A DNA stretch of 53,860 nucleotides from Mikrocytos mackini (GCA_030180075.1 JASNJN010000054.1:1-53860), one strand, 5' to 3'. Counted from the stretch's first letter, positions 9,004 through 18,469 are shown. Made by a program: numbers and translations. Notes: generated from the letters alone by a model not told the origin.

Positions 9004-10713
9004 TTATTCCAATAATTTGAGTTTGATCTGCCCGTCTCTGTCTTCATAGTTGTCACCAAACTCCTTCCCACCTAAATTATTTTCTGATATTAAATCGTTA
9101 CTTACAATGTACTCGTTAATATACACTACGTTGTTGTTTTCAAGGTCTTCTATTTCGGCAAATAAGTTTATTGTTTTACTATCTTTTTGGTAAACTACTT
9201 CTTTAAATATAATAATCAGTTTCAGTTCCAAACTTCGTTTCCATGTCTGGATTATAAATTGTTTTAGGTTGTTTAATAATGATAATGACGAACTAGGTGT
9301 ACTGTGTTCATATATTTGGTCGATAATAGCACCAATATCTTTGATTCCCATCCAAAATGAAAGCCTTTCCAATTCTTTAGTCTCGAGCTTGTTCATTGAT
9401 TTGTTTTCTGAACTAACGCCATCAAACTTGTGTTGAAACAAACCTTCCTTTCTTTCCGATACCTCCTTGTTAATAGTTATATTTTTATTGTAGAGGGATT
9501 GAAGAAGTTTTTCTTTTTCTGATATCTCATGTTCTGCCTGTCTGAACTTCAAATAGCTCTCAACCAATATATCCTTCATTTCGCGCAGTCTAGAGTCTTC
9601 TCTGGCTTTTATAGCTTCTTTCAATGAAGTGCTGCGTTCAGTCTGAGATAGGATTTTACTCTTCAAATCAAATGTATTTTCTTTTATACTGGTTAGACTA
9701 TTTTGTAGCAAGCACATTATGTCATTTGTAATGATTAGATTGGTTTGCTCAACTTCTTTCCTGGAGCAGCTAACAATAGATTTGTCAATGATTTCTGAAG
9801 TGGTTAGGTTTGAATTCTTGTATCGGTTTAACTTTTCGAAGATAGCCATTTTTACGTTTTCAAAATCTTTCTGTGAAATGTAACCTGCAAGTTCCTTTAT
9901 GTTAGAAAACTTAAGTGGCGCGTTCTGTATGTTGTTCGTGATATGGATGTTGGTTTTGGTCGCCGATTGGTCTCGAGACATGGTTGTGTTATCGAAGGAG
10001 GCTGAGAATTGCGTGGTCTGAACAGAGCATGGTTCTTCCTGAAGAACTTCCTCGTCGGCATAGTCCCGTAATATCTTTGCATAATCAACCGGAAGGCTAT
10101 TTCGTTGTTCTTGTGTTATTTTAGAACCTTTAGACTCAATTTTTGTAAAGTCCAATGCTTCAAGCGCCTTTTCGTACTTATCAATATTATCCTCTATTAT
10201 TGCCCCTTGTTTGGTTATTGGTTCTACTCTTGGGTACAGTATTGAGTTGTTGATGTCCACGGTCTCTGTAACGGGAGCTGTAATGTTGACGTTTTCTATT
10301 GTCTTGTTTCGTTTCACAGCTTCGATAACCGTTGCAGACGCCAGCCCTTGGGTTATTGAACTGCTGAAACTCATATGAGCTCCTGATTCCTCACAATCAA
10401 CTGTTTCCGTAATTTTACACGCCCTCTCATCGACTGATGAGTTCAAATGTTTTTCAACAAATGGATTCGATCTCTGCTGCTCATCGTTATGGCGCAGGTC
10501 TATGTCAGTTGTTTTTGATGTTTTTTCTGTTGGTGCTTTGAATTCTGGAGGATATGTATTTGAAGAGGTTGTGAAACTGACTTGATCTTGAATTTGTTGT
10601 GTACCGGCAGCTACAGCATCTCCGAGCACTTGTACCACACCAAAACTCACTCTTTTATTTCTTTTATGTGATGTCGCTACTTCATCAAGCTTCTGTTTCT
10701 TGTTAGCTGTCAT
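9004..10713 (-). CDS. Candidate KNL1/Spc105-type kinetochore scaffold
   Basis: A 569-residue protein. The N-terminus is basic and carries RVSF at residues 21-24 in 'KRNKRVSFGVVQVLGD', the form of PP1-docking motif placed near the N-terminus of KNL1/Spc7/Spc105. A long low-complexity, Ser/Thr/Asn-rich region follows (about 30-320), then a probable coiled coil (about 330-440, 'LKEAIKAREDSRLREM', 'AEHEISEKEKLLQSLY'), then a C-terminal alpha/beta stretch (about 450-569) that could be the RWD domains. That order matches KNL1, which recruits PP1 and checkpoint proteins and binds Mis12 and Ndc80. Clear MELT repeats are not visible, and the C-terminus was not compared by profile, so the call is tentative. 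It is divergent from eL36, only 42 bp away, with a shared box between them. Confidence 0.4.
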   Translation of the reverse strand: MTANKKQKLDEVATSHKRNKRVSFGVVQVLGDAVAAGTQQIQDQVSFTTSSNTYPPEFKAPTEKTSKTTDIDLRHNDEQQRSNPFVEKHLNSSVDERACKITETVDCEESGAHMSFSSSITQGLASATVIEAVKRNKTIENVNITAPVTETVDINNSILYPRVEPITKQGAIIEDNIDKYEKALEALDFTKIESKGSKITQEQRNSLPVDYAKILRDYADEEVLQEEPCSVQTTQFSASFDNTTMSRDQSATKTNIHITNNIQNAPLKFSNIKELAGYISQKDFENVKMAIFEKLNRYKNSNLTTSEIIDKSIVSCSRKEVEQTNLIITNDIMCLLQNSLTSIKENTFDLKSKILSQTERSTSLKEAIKAREDSRLREMKDILVESYLKFRQAEHEISEKEKLLQSLYNKNITINKEVSERKEGLFQHKFDGVSSENKSMNKLETKELERLSFWMGIKDIGAIIDQIYEHSTPSSSLSLLNNLKQFIIQTWKRSLELKLIIIFKEVVYQKDSKTINLFAEIEDLENNNVVYINEYIVSNDLISENNLGGKEFGDNYEDRDGQIKLKLLE

Positions 10714-10755
10714 CTTGTGATTCGAGTCCTAATCTTTAAAATTTTAAATTTTTGA
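10714..10755. promoter_or_regulatory. Shared divergent start box (KNL1-like / eL36)
   Basis: The 42 bp between two divergent ATGs contain TAAAATTTTAAATTTTTG (about 10736-10753). The core AAATTTTAAATTT is nearly its own reverse complement, so one box is correctly oriented for both genes. It ends a few bases before the eL36 ATG and about 22 bp before the other ATG. Confidence 0.6.
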
Positions 10756-11100
10756 ATGTCAAAAGAAAAATTCTTGCAGAAAGAAACAACACTCAAAGAG
10801 GTACGCCCAGCACAGAAAGCAGGGTTCTTCGGCGCTACAAACGGTGGGCACAAAATCACACCGATTACACAGAAAAAGAAAAAGTTGCATCTTCCAAAGA
10901 CTATGTTTGTGAAAACATTAGTTCGTGAGCTTGGCGGATACAAACCATACGAGCTACGAATCGTTGACTTACTGAAATCACCTGGAGCTAATGTAGAGCG
11001 AAGAGCAAGGAAAATGGCTAGAAAAAAATTGGGCGATTACAAAAGAGCAACAAAAAAGGTAAGCGAGTTAAGTAAACTAATAAAGGAGGGGAAGTTATAA
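10756..11100 (+). CDS. RPL36: 60S ribosomal protein eL36
   Basis: A 114-residue, strongly basic protein. The eL36 signature 'VRELGGYKPYELRIVDLLK' (residues about 54-72) corresponds to the conserved 'REVxGFAPYERRxxELLK' block. It is followed by a basic helix 'RRARKMARKKLGDYKRATKK', matching the family 'RALKxxKKRLGTHxRAKxK'. It is a structural protein of the large ribosomal subunit. Family length is about 100 residues; the N-terminal extension here is slightly longer. The start is supported by the adjacent AAATTT box. No intron is present, unlike many ribosomal protein genes in intron-bearing microsporidia. Confidence 0.93.
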   Translation: MSKEKFLQKETTLKEVRPAQKAGFFGATNGGHKITPITQKKKKLHLPKTMFVKTLVRELGGYKPYELRIVDLLKSPGANVERRARKMARKKLGDYKRATKKVSELSKLIKEGKL

Positions 11101-11266
11101 AAACATAAATAAATAATTCTTTAATTGGATATTAAAATATAAAAATTATAAATGCATTGTTGAATGACTCCGGACTTATAAGGAAAACGTAATTGTATTA
11201 AAAGCGTCGCAAACAAAGGATTTAGATTTACTAATTATACTTTATATACCTCATTTATAATATTAT

Positions 11267-12196
11267 TTACTCTATTTCAAAATCAAATACCTCTCCATTC
11301 TCCAACTTACCGTAGATTACACTCTCGCTCTCATCCTTCTCTAACAAAACAATTTCATTGGCTTCTTTGTCTTTTTCATTTCCTATACCATTCTCGAAAA
11401 AACTTTCATCTGTCTCAGACTCCTTGTTTTCTATAAAGAACTTTTCACTTTTTATAATGTCTTTTGTTTCCAGATTAACTACGCTGAATTCATTATTGTT
11501 TGTCATAGCACAGTAGTCATTGACCACACCGTTACCATTTAATGCCATGAAATGATCAATCCCGAAGAATAGCCCTGTCTCTACACTTTTTATTAAGACC
11601 AACTTGCCTTCTTTTGGATGGAATTCGTAAATCTTTACTAAGCAATCATCTGAACAGGAGACAAATCTAATCGTCTCTTCACTAACGTTCAAAGGCCGAA
11701 TGAATTTAATATTAGCTTTGTTTGGGATTATCTTCGAATTATCTGAAATGCACGTATCTAATACACTTTTCGATATTTCCTGGGATTCTTTGCAATATTT
11801 AACCACAGAAATCCCTCCGTTCACATCACCCAAAATAGCCAGTAAATGTAAATTTGTGTTCACCAACAAAGAAGCTGTTGGTACACTTGGGGTTGATAAC
11901 TTGAACACGATTTGTAATGAAACCTTATTTTCTTTAGAAACTTGAACCGCAAATACTGAAAGCTGCTTTTCCTCTGATGTTATTGCCAATGTGTTTTGAG
12001 AATCTAGAGAAATGGATGTTATCTTTTCTAGATTGATCGAACTATCTTGCAAAGTTGTCGAAGAGGTCGGTTTATCGTTCAGGTATACCGAAAACGACCC
12101 TTTCGATGATGTTACAAGTGTAATATTATTATATGGCGCTGTTAATTTTATATTGACGAGTTTATTGACCGTCTCGCTATGAGAGTGTATCGTCAT
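11267..12196 (-). CDS. WD40-like beta-propeller protein, unassigned
   Basis: A 309-residue protein of repeating short beta-strand segments resembling degenerate WD40 blades: 'ITSISLDSQNTLAITSEEKQLSVF', 'IRFVSCSDDCLVKIYEFHPKEG' and 'EFSVVNLETKDII'. The second is the clearest blade, ending in 'LVKIYEF' (compare 'TVRIWDF'). The C-terminus is acidic. I cannot assign it to a complex. The frame extends 26 codons further upstream, but the ATG at 12196 was chosen because a CAAATTTTAAAA box lies just before it (rc of about 12203-12215), inside the longer reading frame. Confidence 0.6.
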   Translation of the reverse strand: MTIHSHSETVNKLVNIKLTAPYNNITLVTSSKGSFSVYLNDKPTSSTTLQDSSINLEKITSISLDSQNTLAITSEEKQLSVFAVQVSKENKVSLQIVFKLSTPSVPTASLLVNTNLHLLAILGDVNGGISVVKYCKESQEISKSVLDTCISDNSKIIPNKANIKFIRPLNVSEETIRFVSCSDDCLVKIYEFHPKEGKLVLIKSVETGLFFGIDHFMALNGNGVVNDYCAMTNNNEFSVVNLETKDIIKSEKFFIENKESETDESFFENGIGNEKDKEANEIVLLEKDESESVIYGKLENGEVFDFEIE

Positions 12197-12540
12197 GTTT
12201 TGTGTTTTAAAATTTGAAAATATCAAAAACTCTACTTGGTTCAAATTATAGCCATACGATGGCCTAGAATACACATCGATACTTAATTAGTCAATATGCA
12301 GTTTGTTCTCAAGTTGGGTGTCAACAACAGGACTGTACGAACGGATTGCCAAAATCTCACCTGAAAAAAGCTTTTCTCGACTTAACACAGAGGGATTTTT
12401 ATTTTATTCCGAATAATCTGATTATCCCACGACATATGATAGTACGCATAATACGAGAGATTTTATGGTTTCTTCGGGTTTAATCTTTCACCACGATGTC
12501 TAGACATTAGACATCAAACGACAGCTTTCACCACATTTAA
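12197..12540. other. Intergenic region with one small hairpin
   Basis: 344 bp without a supportable gene. It contains the start box of the WD40-like gene at its left edge. A perfect 8-bp stem with 5-nt loop, GATGTCTA-GACAT-TAGACATC, lies at about 12496-12516, just beyond the 3' end of the next gene (which stops at 12541 on the minus strand). It could act in transcript 3' ends or be fortuitous. Confidence 0.4.
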
Positions 12541-13536
12541 TTAGATCTTCGCCACAATATCAAAGAGCGTTTGCATAAGCTTTCCCATAACATCAATAGT
12601 ATCACTGATAAAGAAATTCTTCCACCTATGTGGCTTAATGTTTTTTGCCATCACTTTTGCAACTCGTAAATTATCTACTCCGGCTGCGAAGAAAGATATA
12701 GGACCAATTAATCCGTTATTTCGTGACAAATAATCTCCATAAACTCCGAAGTTTCTAAGCTCTTCTCTTACAACCAAATATTTAGTACCATCAATGCTTT
12801 CCTCTTTCAATACCAATATAAAGATGTTTATAGCCTGTTTAAAAATAAACACATTAAAGGAACTCAAAAACATATCTATCATACGTTCAAAATCATTTCT
12901 TCTATCGATTTTAAACTCTTTGAAATCTTTAATAGTATGTACCAAAATTAACGATCCAAACAACTCTTCATAAAGATCTTCAACATACTCTTGCATGAAT
13001 TCCAAACTTAGATGATTTATGAATGTGGAATTTCTTTCTCTTGGCACTAAATAAGAAAACTTCGTTAGACATTCAACGAAGTACTTATCCGCATGGATTA
13101 GTTTTAATAATATCTCCTTATTAAATACCAAGTCTGAAACTACTTTGGTAATGTCGATGGTTGGGATTTCCGTTTTAATGGTAGAAACGCACTTTTCTTT
13201 CAATTCTTTGAACTTGAGTATAAAACCTATGTAAAGTTTTAAGGAGTTTATGAGCACTGGGATGTTTGTGATAACAGGACTAATTTCTATGATGTTGAAA
13301 GCCATGACATCGGCAATAGCATTGGTGCATTCTTTAAAATTCGAGTATTCTTTCATTGTCACTGCAAATTTTGAATGCGGAATAGTTCGAATGAGTTTGT
13401 TTTCGTGTAGTGAAATGCGGAATCTTACGAAGGTTGCGGAATTATCAGGGCGTGCCATTTCTTGTTGGTGAAGCAAAGAAGCGGCCATAGTTATGAATGA
13501 TATTGATAAGCACGAAATTAGAACAATTAATTTCAT
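12541..13536 (-). CDS. Predicted secreted or lumenal protein, unknown function
   Basis: A 331-residue protein opening with a typical signal peptide: MKLIVLISC then a hydrophobic stretch to about residue 20, with a plausible cleavage near 'MAAS'. The rest is soluble and helix-rich with several aromatic/Leu-rich segments and no second strong membrane span. Cysteines are few (about four in the mature chain). I do not recognise the family. A parasite protein entering the secretory pathway could be a spore-wall, polar-tube or host-exposed factor, but nothing in the sequence decides this. ATG at 13536; AT-rich DNA without a gene lies upstream to 13785. Confidence 0.65.
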   Translation of the reverse strand: MKLIVLISCLSISFITMAASLLHQQEMARPDNSATFVRFRISLHENKLIRTIPHSKFAVTMKEYSNFKECTNAIADVMAFNIIEISPVITNIPVLINSLKLYIGFILKFKELKEKCVSTIKTEIPTIDITKVVSDLVFNKEILLKLIHADKYFVECLTKFSYLVPRERNSTFINHLSLEFMQEYVEDLYEELFGSLILVHTIKDFKEFKIDRRNDFERMIDMFLSSFNVFIFKQAINIFILVLKEESIDGTKYLVVREELRNFGVYGDYLSRNNGLIGPISFFAAGVDNLRVAKVMAKNIKPHRWKNFFISDTIDVMGKLMQTLFDIVAKI

Positions 13537-13785
13537 TTATGTATTGGAAATAATTTTATAAATAGAAGTGATACTTTGAAAACGATGTATTAAATATAAA
13601 TGGATAAAATCGGAATAGCATTTGAATAATCCATATTTCAATTAAGGTAACTACACCCATTAAACAAGGGTGGAAACTGTTTATATTTAAATTTAAAACT
13701 CAAATGTGATATACTATTCATTCCGTTTTATTAATTTTCTATGAAATACAACTGAAACATGTACTTTACTCTTTATTTATTTATC

Positions 13786-14682
13786 TCACATATACTTTAG
13801 TATATTCCCAAACTTTATATGTTGTGCAACCGGAAAAGGTTTCAGGACCTCATTTTCAAAATGCTCTTCCAAATACTTCAATATTGCTTCCCACGAATCT
13901 CTTTTATGTAATGCGAACAAAATAGGAGAATTTTCGTAAAGAAAGCCTGTTTTCATCCGTTTAATAAACTCGATCAATCCAAAGAACAAATAGTACTCGC
14001 TAAAAAACGTAGGGTCAATGTAGGGGAATTGTGCAGGTGGACATTCGTAGTTACCGACCAACTGACTAGCCCCGAATAATAAGGGGAGAAACTGGTAGTC
14101 GTCAATTCCCCAAACACCCTTTGAACCAGCAGGCTCCAACCTAAAGTCCATTTTTATATATCTTACAAGCTGAAGGTAAGTAACAAACGTCTTCAATATA
14201 TCGAAAGAATCGTTTGTTGAACTAATGAGTCCAAGTTTTTCGTTTGCCAATAAATAAAGTATAAAGCTTAATTCGTGACCTGTTCCATAATCCAGTCTCA
14301 TTCGCTCACCAAATGAATCCAGAAAGTAGTCTGTTAGTTCACAAACTACATCTTCTTTGTTTTCAACCCCCGGTACGGTCTTTTCGTTGTAAGCATGGAT
14401 TTTTATCTTGATTTTAGTGAGCCAGTCTCTAAAATGGGGGTTTCCAAAGCGCTTGTTGTCCTGTAAGGTCTCGGTCTTATCAAAAGACTCGGCATCGCCT
14501 CGAACCTCAGTGATGAACAAATTAAGCTCGTTTAGAAATTTGTTGTTTATTGGCTCGGAATCCAATGCTTTGGATTTTATCCCGTTGCTAATATTGTCTA
14601 CAAATATCACGACATCCCTATATATTTCCTTTGAAGGCCATATTAGGGCTTCTTCTAGTGTGTGTATTTCTTTTTTGAGCAT
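13786..14682 (-). CDS. RRD1: PTPA/Rrd-type PP2A phosphatase activator (prolyl isomerase)
   Basis: A 298-residue protein covering the whole PTPA domain. Diagnostic blocks are in order: 'RFGNPHFRDWL' (78-88), 'LDYGTGHELSFILYL' (130-144) and 'GVWGIDDYQFLPLLFGASQL' (189-208), plus 'YCPPAQFPYI'-like sequence later. PTPA proteins activate protein phosphatase 2A, remodelling its active site with ATP, and have peptidyl-prolyl isomerase activity. Length is normal for the family (about 300-390). The gene is divergent from the next locus (14907), with 224 bp between. Yeast has two paralogues, Rrd1 and Rrd2; which one this corresponds to is not resolvable. Confidence 0.93.
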   Translation of the reverse strand: MLKKEIHTLEEALIWPSKEIYRDVVIFVDNISNGIKSKALDSEPINNKFLNELNLFITEVRGDAESFDKTETLQDNKRFGNPHFRDWLTKIKIKIHAYNEKTVPGVENKEDVVCELTDYFLDSFGERMRLDYGTGHELSFILYLLANEKLGLISSTNDSFDILKTFVTYLQLVRYIKMDFRLEPAGSKGVWGIDDYQFLPLLFGASQLVGNYECPPAQFPYIDPTFFSEYYLFFGLIEFIKRMKTGFLYENSPILFALHKRDSWEAILKYLEEHFENEVLKPFPVAQHIKFGNILKYM

Positions 14683-14906
14683 AGGTTGTGGGATTCGTTC
14701 TCTGTTCGTTGTAAAAATATTTTTGTGTGAAAATAATTTTTTTTGAAATTATGACTATTTTGTTTCGACCCTAAGAATAATACACAGCAGGGTAAATCTT
14801 TCGTAGTGCATGTGATTGATTCTGATGGCAAATTTGCCAACATTTAGGAAAAAAATTCCAAACTTTTCAAACTTGTTTTTTCTTCTGTGAATCTTCTTTC
14901 ACTTCA

Positions 14907-16165
14907 ATGGGCGATACCAAAGCAATAAAAAGCACTGTGAACGATCTCTTACTTAAATATACCTCCAAAGCCAAGCGTATTTCCCAAGAAGATTCATCTG
15001 AGTTGTCAAATGCTATTAGCGTGTTGCTTGAGAACATAAAAGAAAAGAAACCCATCTCCAAGAGAATACAAACTTTTAAGATTGTCGAATCGATCATAGA
15101 CATTGTGCTCAACTCCTCGATCCAAAATATCGATAAACTAATTGGCATCATGCTGGAAATCCAGTTTTCAGATCTTTCGGTGGCACCGTCTTCAAATAAA
15201 AGGTTAAAAAAGACATCGACGAAAGAGCAATACGAACTTGTGGTAAGAAATATGTTTTCAAAGATATTTGACTTCATAAAACGGTCAAAAGTAGACGTTA
15301 AAGAGCCTATTCTAGCAAAATTCCATGACAAATTAAAGAATATAAAAAATAAAGACTTTTTCTGTTTGATTTCGATAAAATACTAGTAAAAGCAGCAGAA
15401 CATTATTTGAACGATACACCTAAAAATAGAACGCAAAGACAAATAATTACAAACATTTATAAGAAGACAAGTCAAAGTCGCCATTTGTTATCAACCTTTT
15501 GCAGATTGGACGATTATATAAACTTAGAACAAAATATTTGTCTTATTATGGATATTAAGAATAACGTGAGAAATAAGGTCAAAGACATCACTGTTATTAA
15601 TGAAAGAATTCATACAGGCATACTCGGCTATATCGAAGAGAAAATAATAGAAAGCACGAAAATGAATAAGCATTGTTTGGAGGAATTGCTCAATACCTTT
15701 GAATTTATGTTTTTAAATCATAAACAACTGTTTCTAGATGAATTTGTCATTGTAATATTAGATGTTGTTCAATACTTACACCAAATACACGGAGAAGCAA
15801 AAGAAGAATATTTATGTACAAGTATTTTGGATACACTCAGAAGTATAAAAAGCGACAATACTGAGAATATAAACAAAATTGATGTTACTTTGGACAATAT
15901 TCGAAAATTCTTAAAGAAGCTGTTGAGGGGATTAGACTTTGAAGGTTTTGTAGAATATGGAGGGTGTTCAATGGCACTATTTGCTTTGTACACAGGAAAA
16001 GAAACGGAGGAACATATAGAAGTACTGAATAGAGAACTGTTTGTATATTGTGATAATCTTCATGATTCAATAAAAAATATTTTATTGCTATTTATAACAA
16101 GAGAAGACAAAATAAACAAAGACATAAAATTTAGAATATTCGAAAGAACACTTGCTTTGAAATAA
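14907..16165 (+). CDS. Unknown helical protein in two frames (intron or frameshift near 15360-15400)
   Basis: Two adjacent open frames look like one gene. The first (14907-15386) encodes about 159 residues starting MGDTKAIKST. The second (about 15390-16165, no ATG at its head) encodes about 250 helix-rich residues ending FERTLALK. They differ by -1/+2 in frame. Two explanations fit. One is removal of a 23-nt (GTTTGATTTC...TACTAG, about 15364-15386) or 29-nt GT-AG intron. The other is a 1-nt indel in the T-run near 15357-15361, which would give '...FDKILVKAAEHYLND'. The joined product would be about 410 residues of alpha-helical repeats. I do not recognise the family. The stop is 4 bp from the convergent SRP receptor gene. 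Confidence 0.6.
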
Positions 16166-16169
16166 ATAT

Positions 16170-17681
16170 TCATTTAAATATTCTATCAACAATATAGTTT
16201 ATATCTAGCTCCATTAAGTCTTCATACTTCTGTCCTATACCTAGGTAAACAATTGGCGTTTCGCTTTCATAAGTTAACGACAATGCCATTCCTACTTTGT
16301 CGTCGACAGAATCTATTTTGCTCATAATTATCCCATCCAGAATTTTGTCCTTTTTATATTTCTTCATTTTGGTGTCTCGCTCAATATTCCTCTTTATAAT
16401 GCTGTTGAATCCTTCAACCTGATTCAGTGCATCGGATCCAGCTAGGGCTTCGACTACAATGAGCACAATATCAACCGAATTATAAACGATCAACTTTGTT
16501 AATTCTAACATTAGGTTCTCACTGTTTTGCAGTCTGCCAGCTGTATCAATGAGTACAATGTCTGCACCTTGGCTTTTCGCGGCTTCAATACCTTTCTTTG
16601 CAACTTTATATGGTTCACTTCCATAGTCGTCTTTATACAGCTGAACTCCCAATCTTTTCGAATGAATAGAAAGCTGCTCTATTGCACCAGACCGAAATGT
16701 ATCACACGCCACCAAGAACGGTTTGAGTTTGTTCTTTTTGAAGTAAGTTACTAATTTAGCTATGGTTGTGGATTTGCCGACTCCGTTGACTCCAACAACT
16801 GCAACTTTGAGAGGCCCTTCACTTCCGTCTAATAGTTTCTGATTTCTCAGAAGCTTGTCATGGATATGTTTTCTTTTAAATTCGATATTGTTAAATATAG
16901 TGTAGAAACATTCCTTCATGATTCTATTGAATTCCCTTCTAAGTGCTCCGGGAAGCAAACGGTTAGTTTTTAATCCTTCCATACGTTCTGACACTGTATT
17001 GGCAATTTTCTCAGCAATCTTGGACTCAAAGTTCTTCGAAATTAGTCTATCAATTATGCTCTGTTTCAATTGTTCGAGCGATTCTTTATCCACGGCTTTA
17101 TGAACCTGTATGTAATTAAATATATTAAACACGGAGGAACTTTTCTCTTCTTTAATATCTTTAACATCCTTAACTTCTGTTCTCTCAATTTTGACTATTT
17201 CGGTGACAGGCTTTATATCTTCATCGGTGTTTTGTTTTGTGTCTCCGTTGTGTTTACTTTCGATAGTGTTCTCGATGTATTTGTCCAGACATTCGCTGTT
17301 GTATTCGTCAAATGTGAAATACTCGACAATATCGATGTAGGACGGTTTTACATACGAAAGTTTCGAAACTAGATGTGCTTTTATATCTCGAGTGAGTTCT
17401 TGTAGAAGAGGGAGATCCTCAATGTTGATGAGCTCTTTGGAAGCTAGAAGAATGACTATGGATTTGTGTGTATTTATGGAGGAGTTGATTAATACCTTGT
17501 TGTCTAGGTAGAACGGATTGGTGGGCTGTTTGTTTGTAAAGAACGCTTTCTTTAGAAATTCATTAATAATCTTTCCCTCTTTCTTTTCATTGGCTTTAGC
17601 GTCACCAATACTTTTACGTTGGGTGTACTTATAAAGTAAAGTTCCCGTTCTGTGTATTACTAGTATACAGTCGAAATACAT
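16170..17681 (-). CDS. SRPRA: Signal recognition particle receptor alpha subunit
   Basis: A 503-residue SRP GTPase. The N-terminal SRX/longin-like domain starts 'MYFDCILVIHRTGTLLY'. A charged linker follows (about 140-190), then the helical N domain, then the G domain with G1 'GVNGVGKSTTIAKL' near residue 300, G2/G3 'CDTFRSGAIEQL' and 'LIDTAGRLQ', and 'GIIMSKIDS' (variant of TKxD) and 'YLGIGQKYEDL' near the C-terminus. SRalpha docks the ribosome-SRP complex at the ER membrane. The longin-like head separates it from Srp54, which would instead have an M domain at the C-terminus. The start at 17681 (ATG) is preferred over an upstream TTG. The next gene is divergent, with an AAATTTTTTG box between them. 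Confidence 0.93.
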   Translation of the reverse strand: MYFDCILVIHRTGTLLYKYTQRKSIGDAKANEKKEGKIINEFLKKAFFTNKQPTNPFYLDNKVLINSSINTHKSIVILLASKELINIEDLPLLQELTRDIKAHLVSKLSYVKPSYIDIVEYFTFDEYNSECLDKYIENTIESKHNGDTKQNTDEDIKPVTEIVKIERTEVKDVKDIKEEKSSSVFNIFNYIQVHKAVDKESLEQLKQSIIDRLISKNFESKIAEKIANTVSERMEGLKTNRLLPGALRREFNRIMKECFYTIFNNIEFKRKHIHDKLLRNQKLLDGSEGPLKVAVVGVNGVGKSTTIAKLVTYFKKNKLKPFLVACDTFRSGAIEQLSIHSKRLGVQLYKDDYGSEPYKVAKKGIEAAKSQGADIVLIDTAGRLQNSENLMLELTKLIVYNSVDIVLIVVEALAGSDALNQVEGFNSIIKRNIERDTKMKKYKKDKILDGIIMSKIDSVDDKVGMALSLTYESETPIVYLGIGQKYEDLMELDINYIVDRIFK

Positions 17682-17737
17682 CGAAAGTTTCAAATCTTAC
17701 AAATTTTTTGGAAGACAAATTCTGTGCAGATACGAAC

Positions 17738-18469
17738 ATGGAGCGTCACAAAGAACATGCCCGGTATTTCAGTGACATATTTAACGCTCTGTATGATTTG
17801 GTAAAGAAATGTAATGCACAGTTGTACAAATATGAGAATATAGAATTGAGTGACTTAACCCCATATGATTTGAGGCTTCACGAAGAAAATATTTCCAATT
17901 TTGAGACAGAAATTACAAACAAAACCGAGCTCCTTACCGAGAGTATCTCAGATGCATCGGAAGGTCTTTCTTACATCTCGGAGCATGATAAACTTCACAA
18001 AAAAATGATTATAAACAGTCTTTTGTTAAAGTTAAACAAAATAACATTATTCCTTCAACAAATAGAGAAATTTAAACTAAATATTATCGACAGAATATTG
18101 GGCGAGAGTATCAATACAACACAAAGTAATGGCAATGGTGCTTCACTTGATAGTTCCGATTCCGACGACGATTTTGACAAGTACGTATTTGGTGAACAAA
18201 AACTTGAAGAAAAGAAAAACGAACAAGAAGTTTTGAAGTGGCATGTTAAAATCAAAAAGATTACAGAAATGATGAATTTAATGACTGAAAAACTTACAGA
18301 ACAAAATGAATTAATTGAAAATATACAATTAAGTTGTGAGAACAGGTTGCAAAAGAATAAAGAAGCCAATACGAATTTGAGCCTGGTAAACAGAGAAGTG
18401 AGTTATATAGAAGTTTATTTTGCCCTTGCAATTTATCTTTTATGTTTAATTTTATTATTAAAGCTTTAA
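17738..18469 (+). CDS. Syntaxin-type Q-SNARE, Ufe1/syntaxin-18-like
   Basis: A 243-residue tail-anchored protein. The body is helical. The last ~75 residues form a SNARE-like heptad region ('KITEMMNLMTEKLTEQNELI', then 'ENRLQKNKEANTNLSLVNRE') with a central Gln at the expected zero layer, and a C-terminal membrane anchor 'FALAIYLLCLILLLKL' ends at the stop. An acidic low-complexity spacer ('SSDSDDDFD') precedes it. The SNARE segment most resembles syntaxin-18/Ufe1, which fuses Golgi-derived vesicles with the ER. Sec20, Use1 or another syntaxin remain possible. The ATG at 17738 is 29 bp after an AAATTTTTTG box; an upstream TTG frame start is not used. Confidence 0.6.
   Translation: MERHKEHARYFSDIFNALYDLVKKCNAQLYKYENIELSDLTPYDLRLHEENISNFETEITNKTELLTESISDASEGLSYISEHDKLHKKMIINSLLLKLNKITLFLQQIEKFKLNIIDRILGESINTTQSNGNGASLDSSDSDDDFDKYVFGEQKLEEKKNEQEVLKWHVKIKKITEMMNLMTEKLTEQNELIENIQLSCENRLQKNKEANTNLSLVNREVSYIEVYFALAIYLLCLILLLKL

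Noticed and set aside
12197-12274. 26-residue N-terminal extension of the WD40-like protein
   Set aside because: The CAAATTTTAAAA start box lies within it, just before a good ATG at 12196.
14950-15000. GTATTTCCCAAGAAG in the gene at 14907 as a mini-intron
   Set aside because: 15 nt and in frame; the sequence reads through as ordinary coding DNA.
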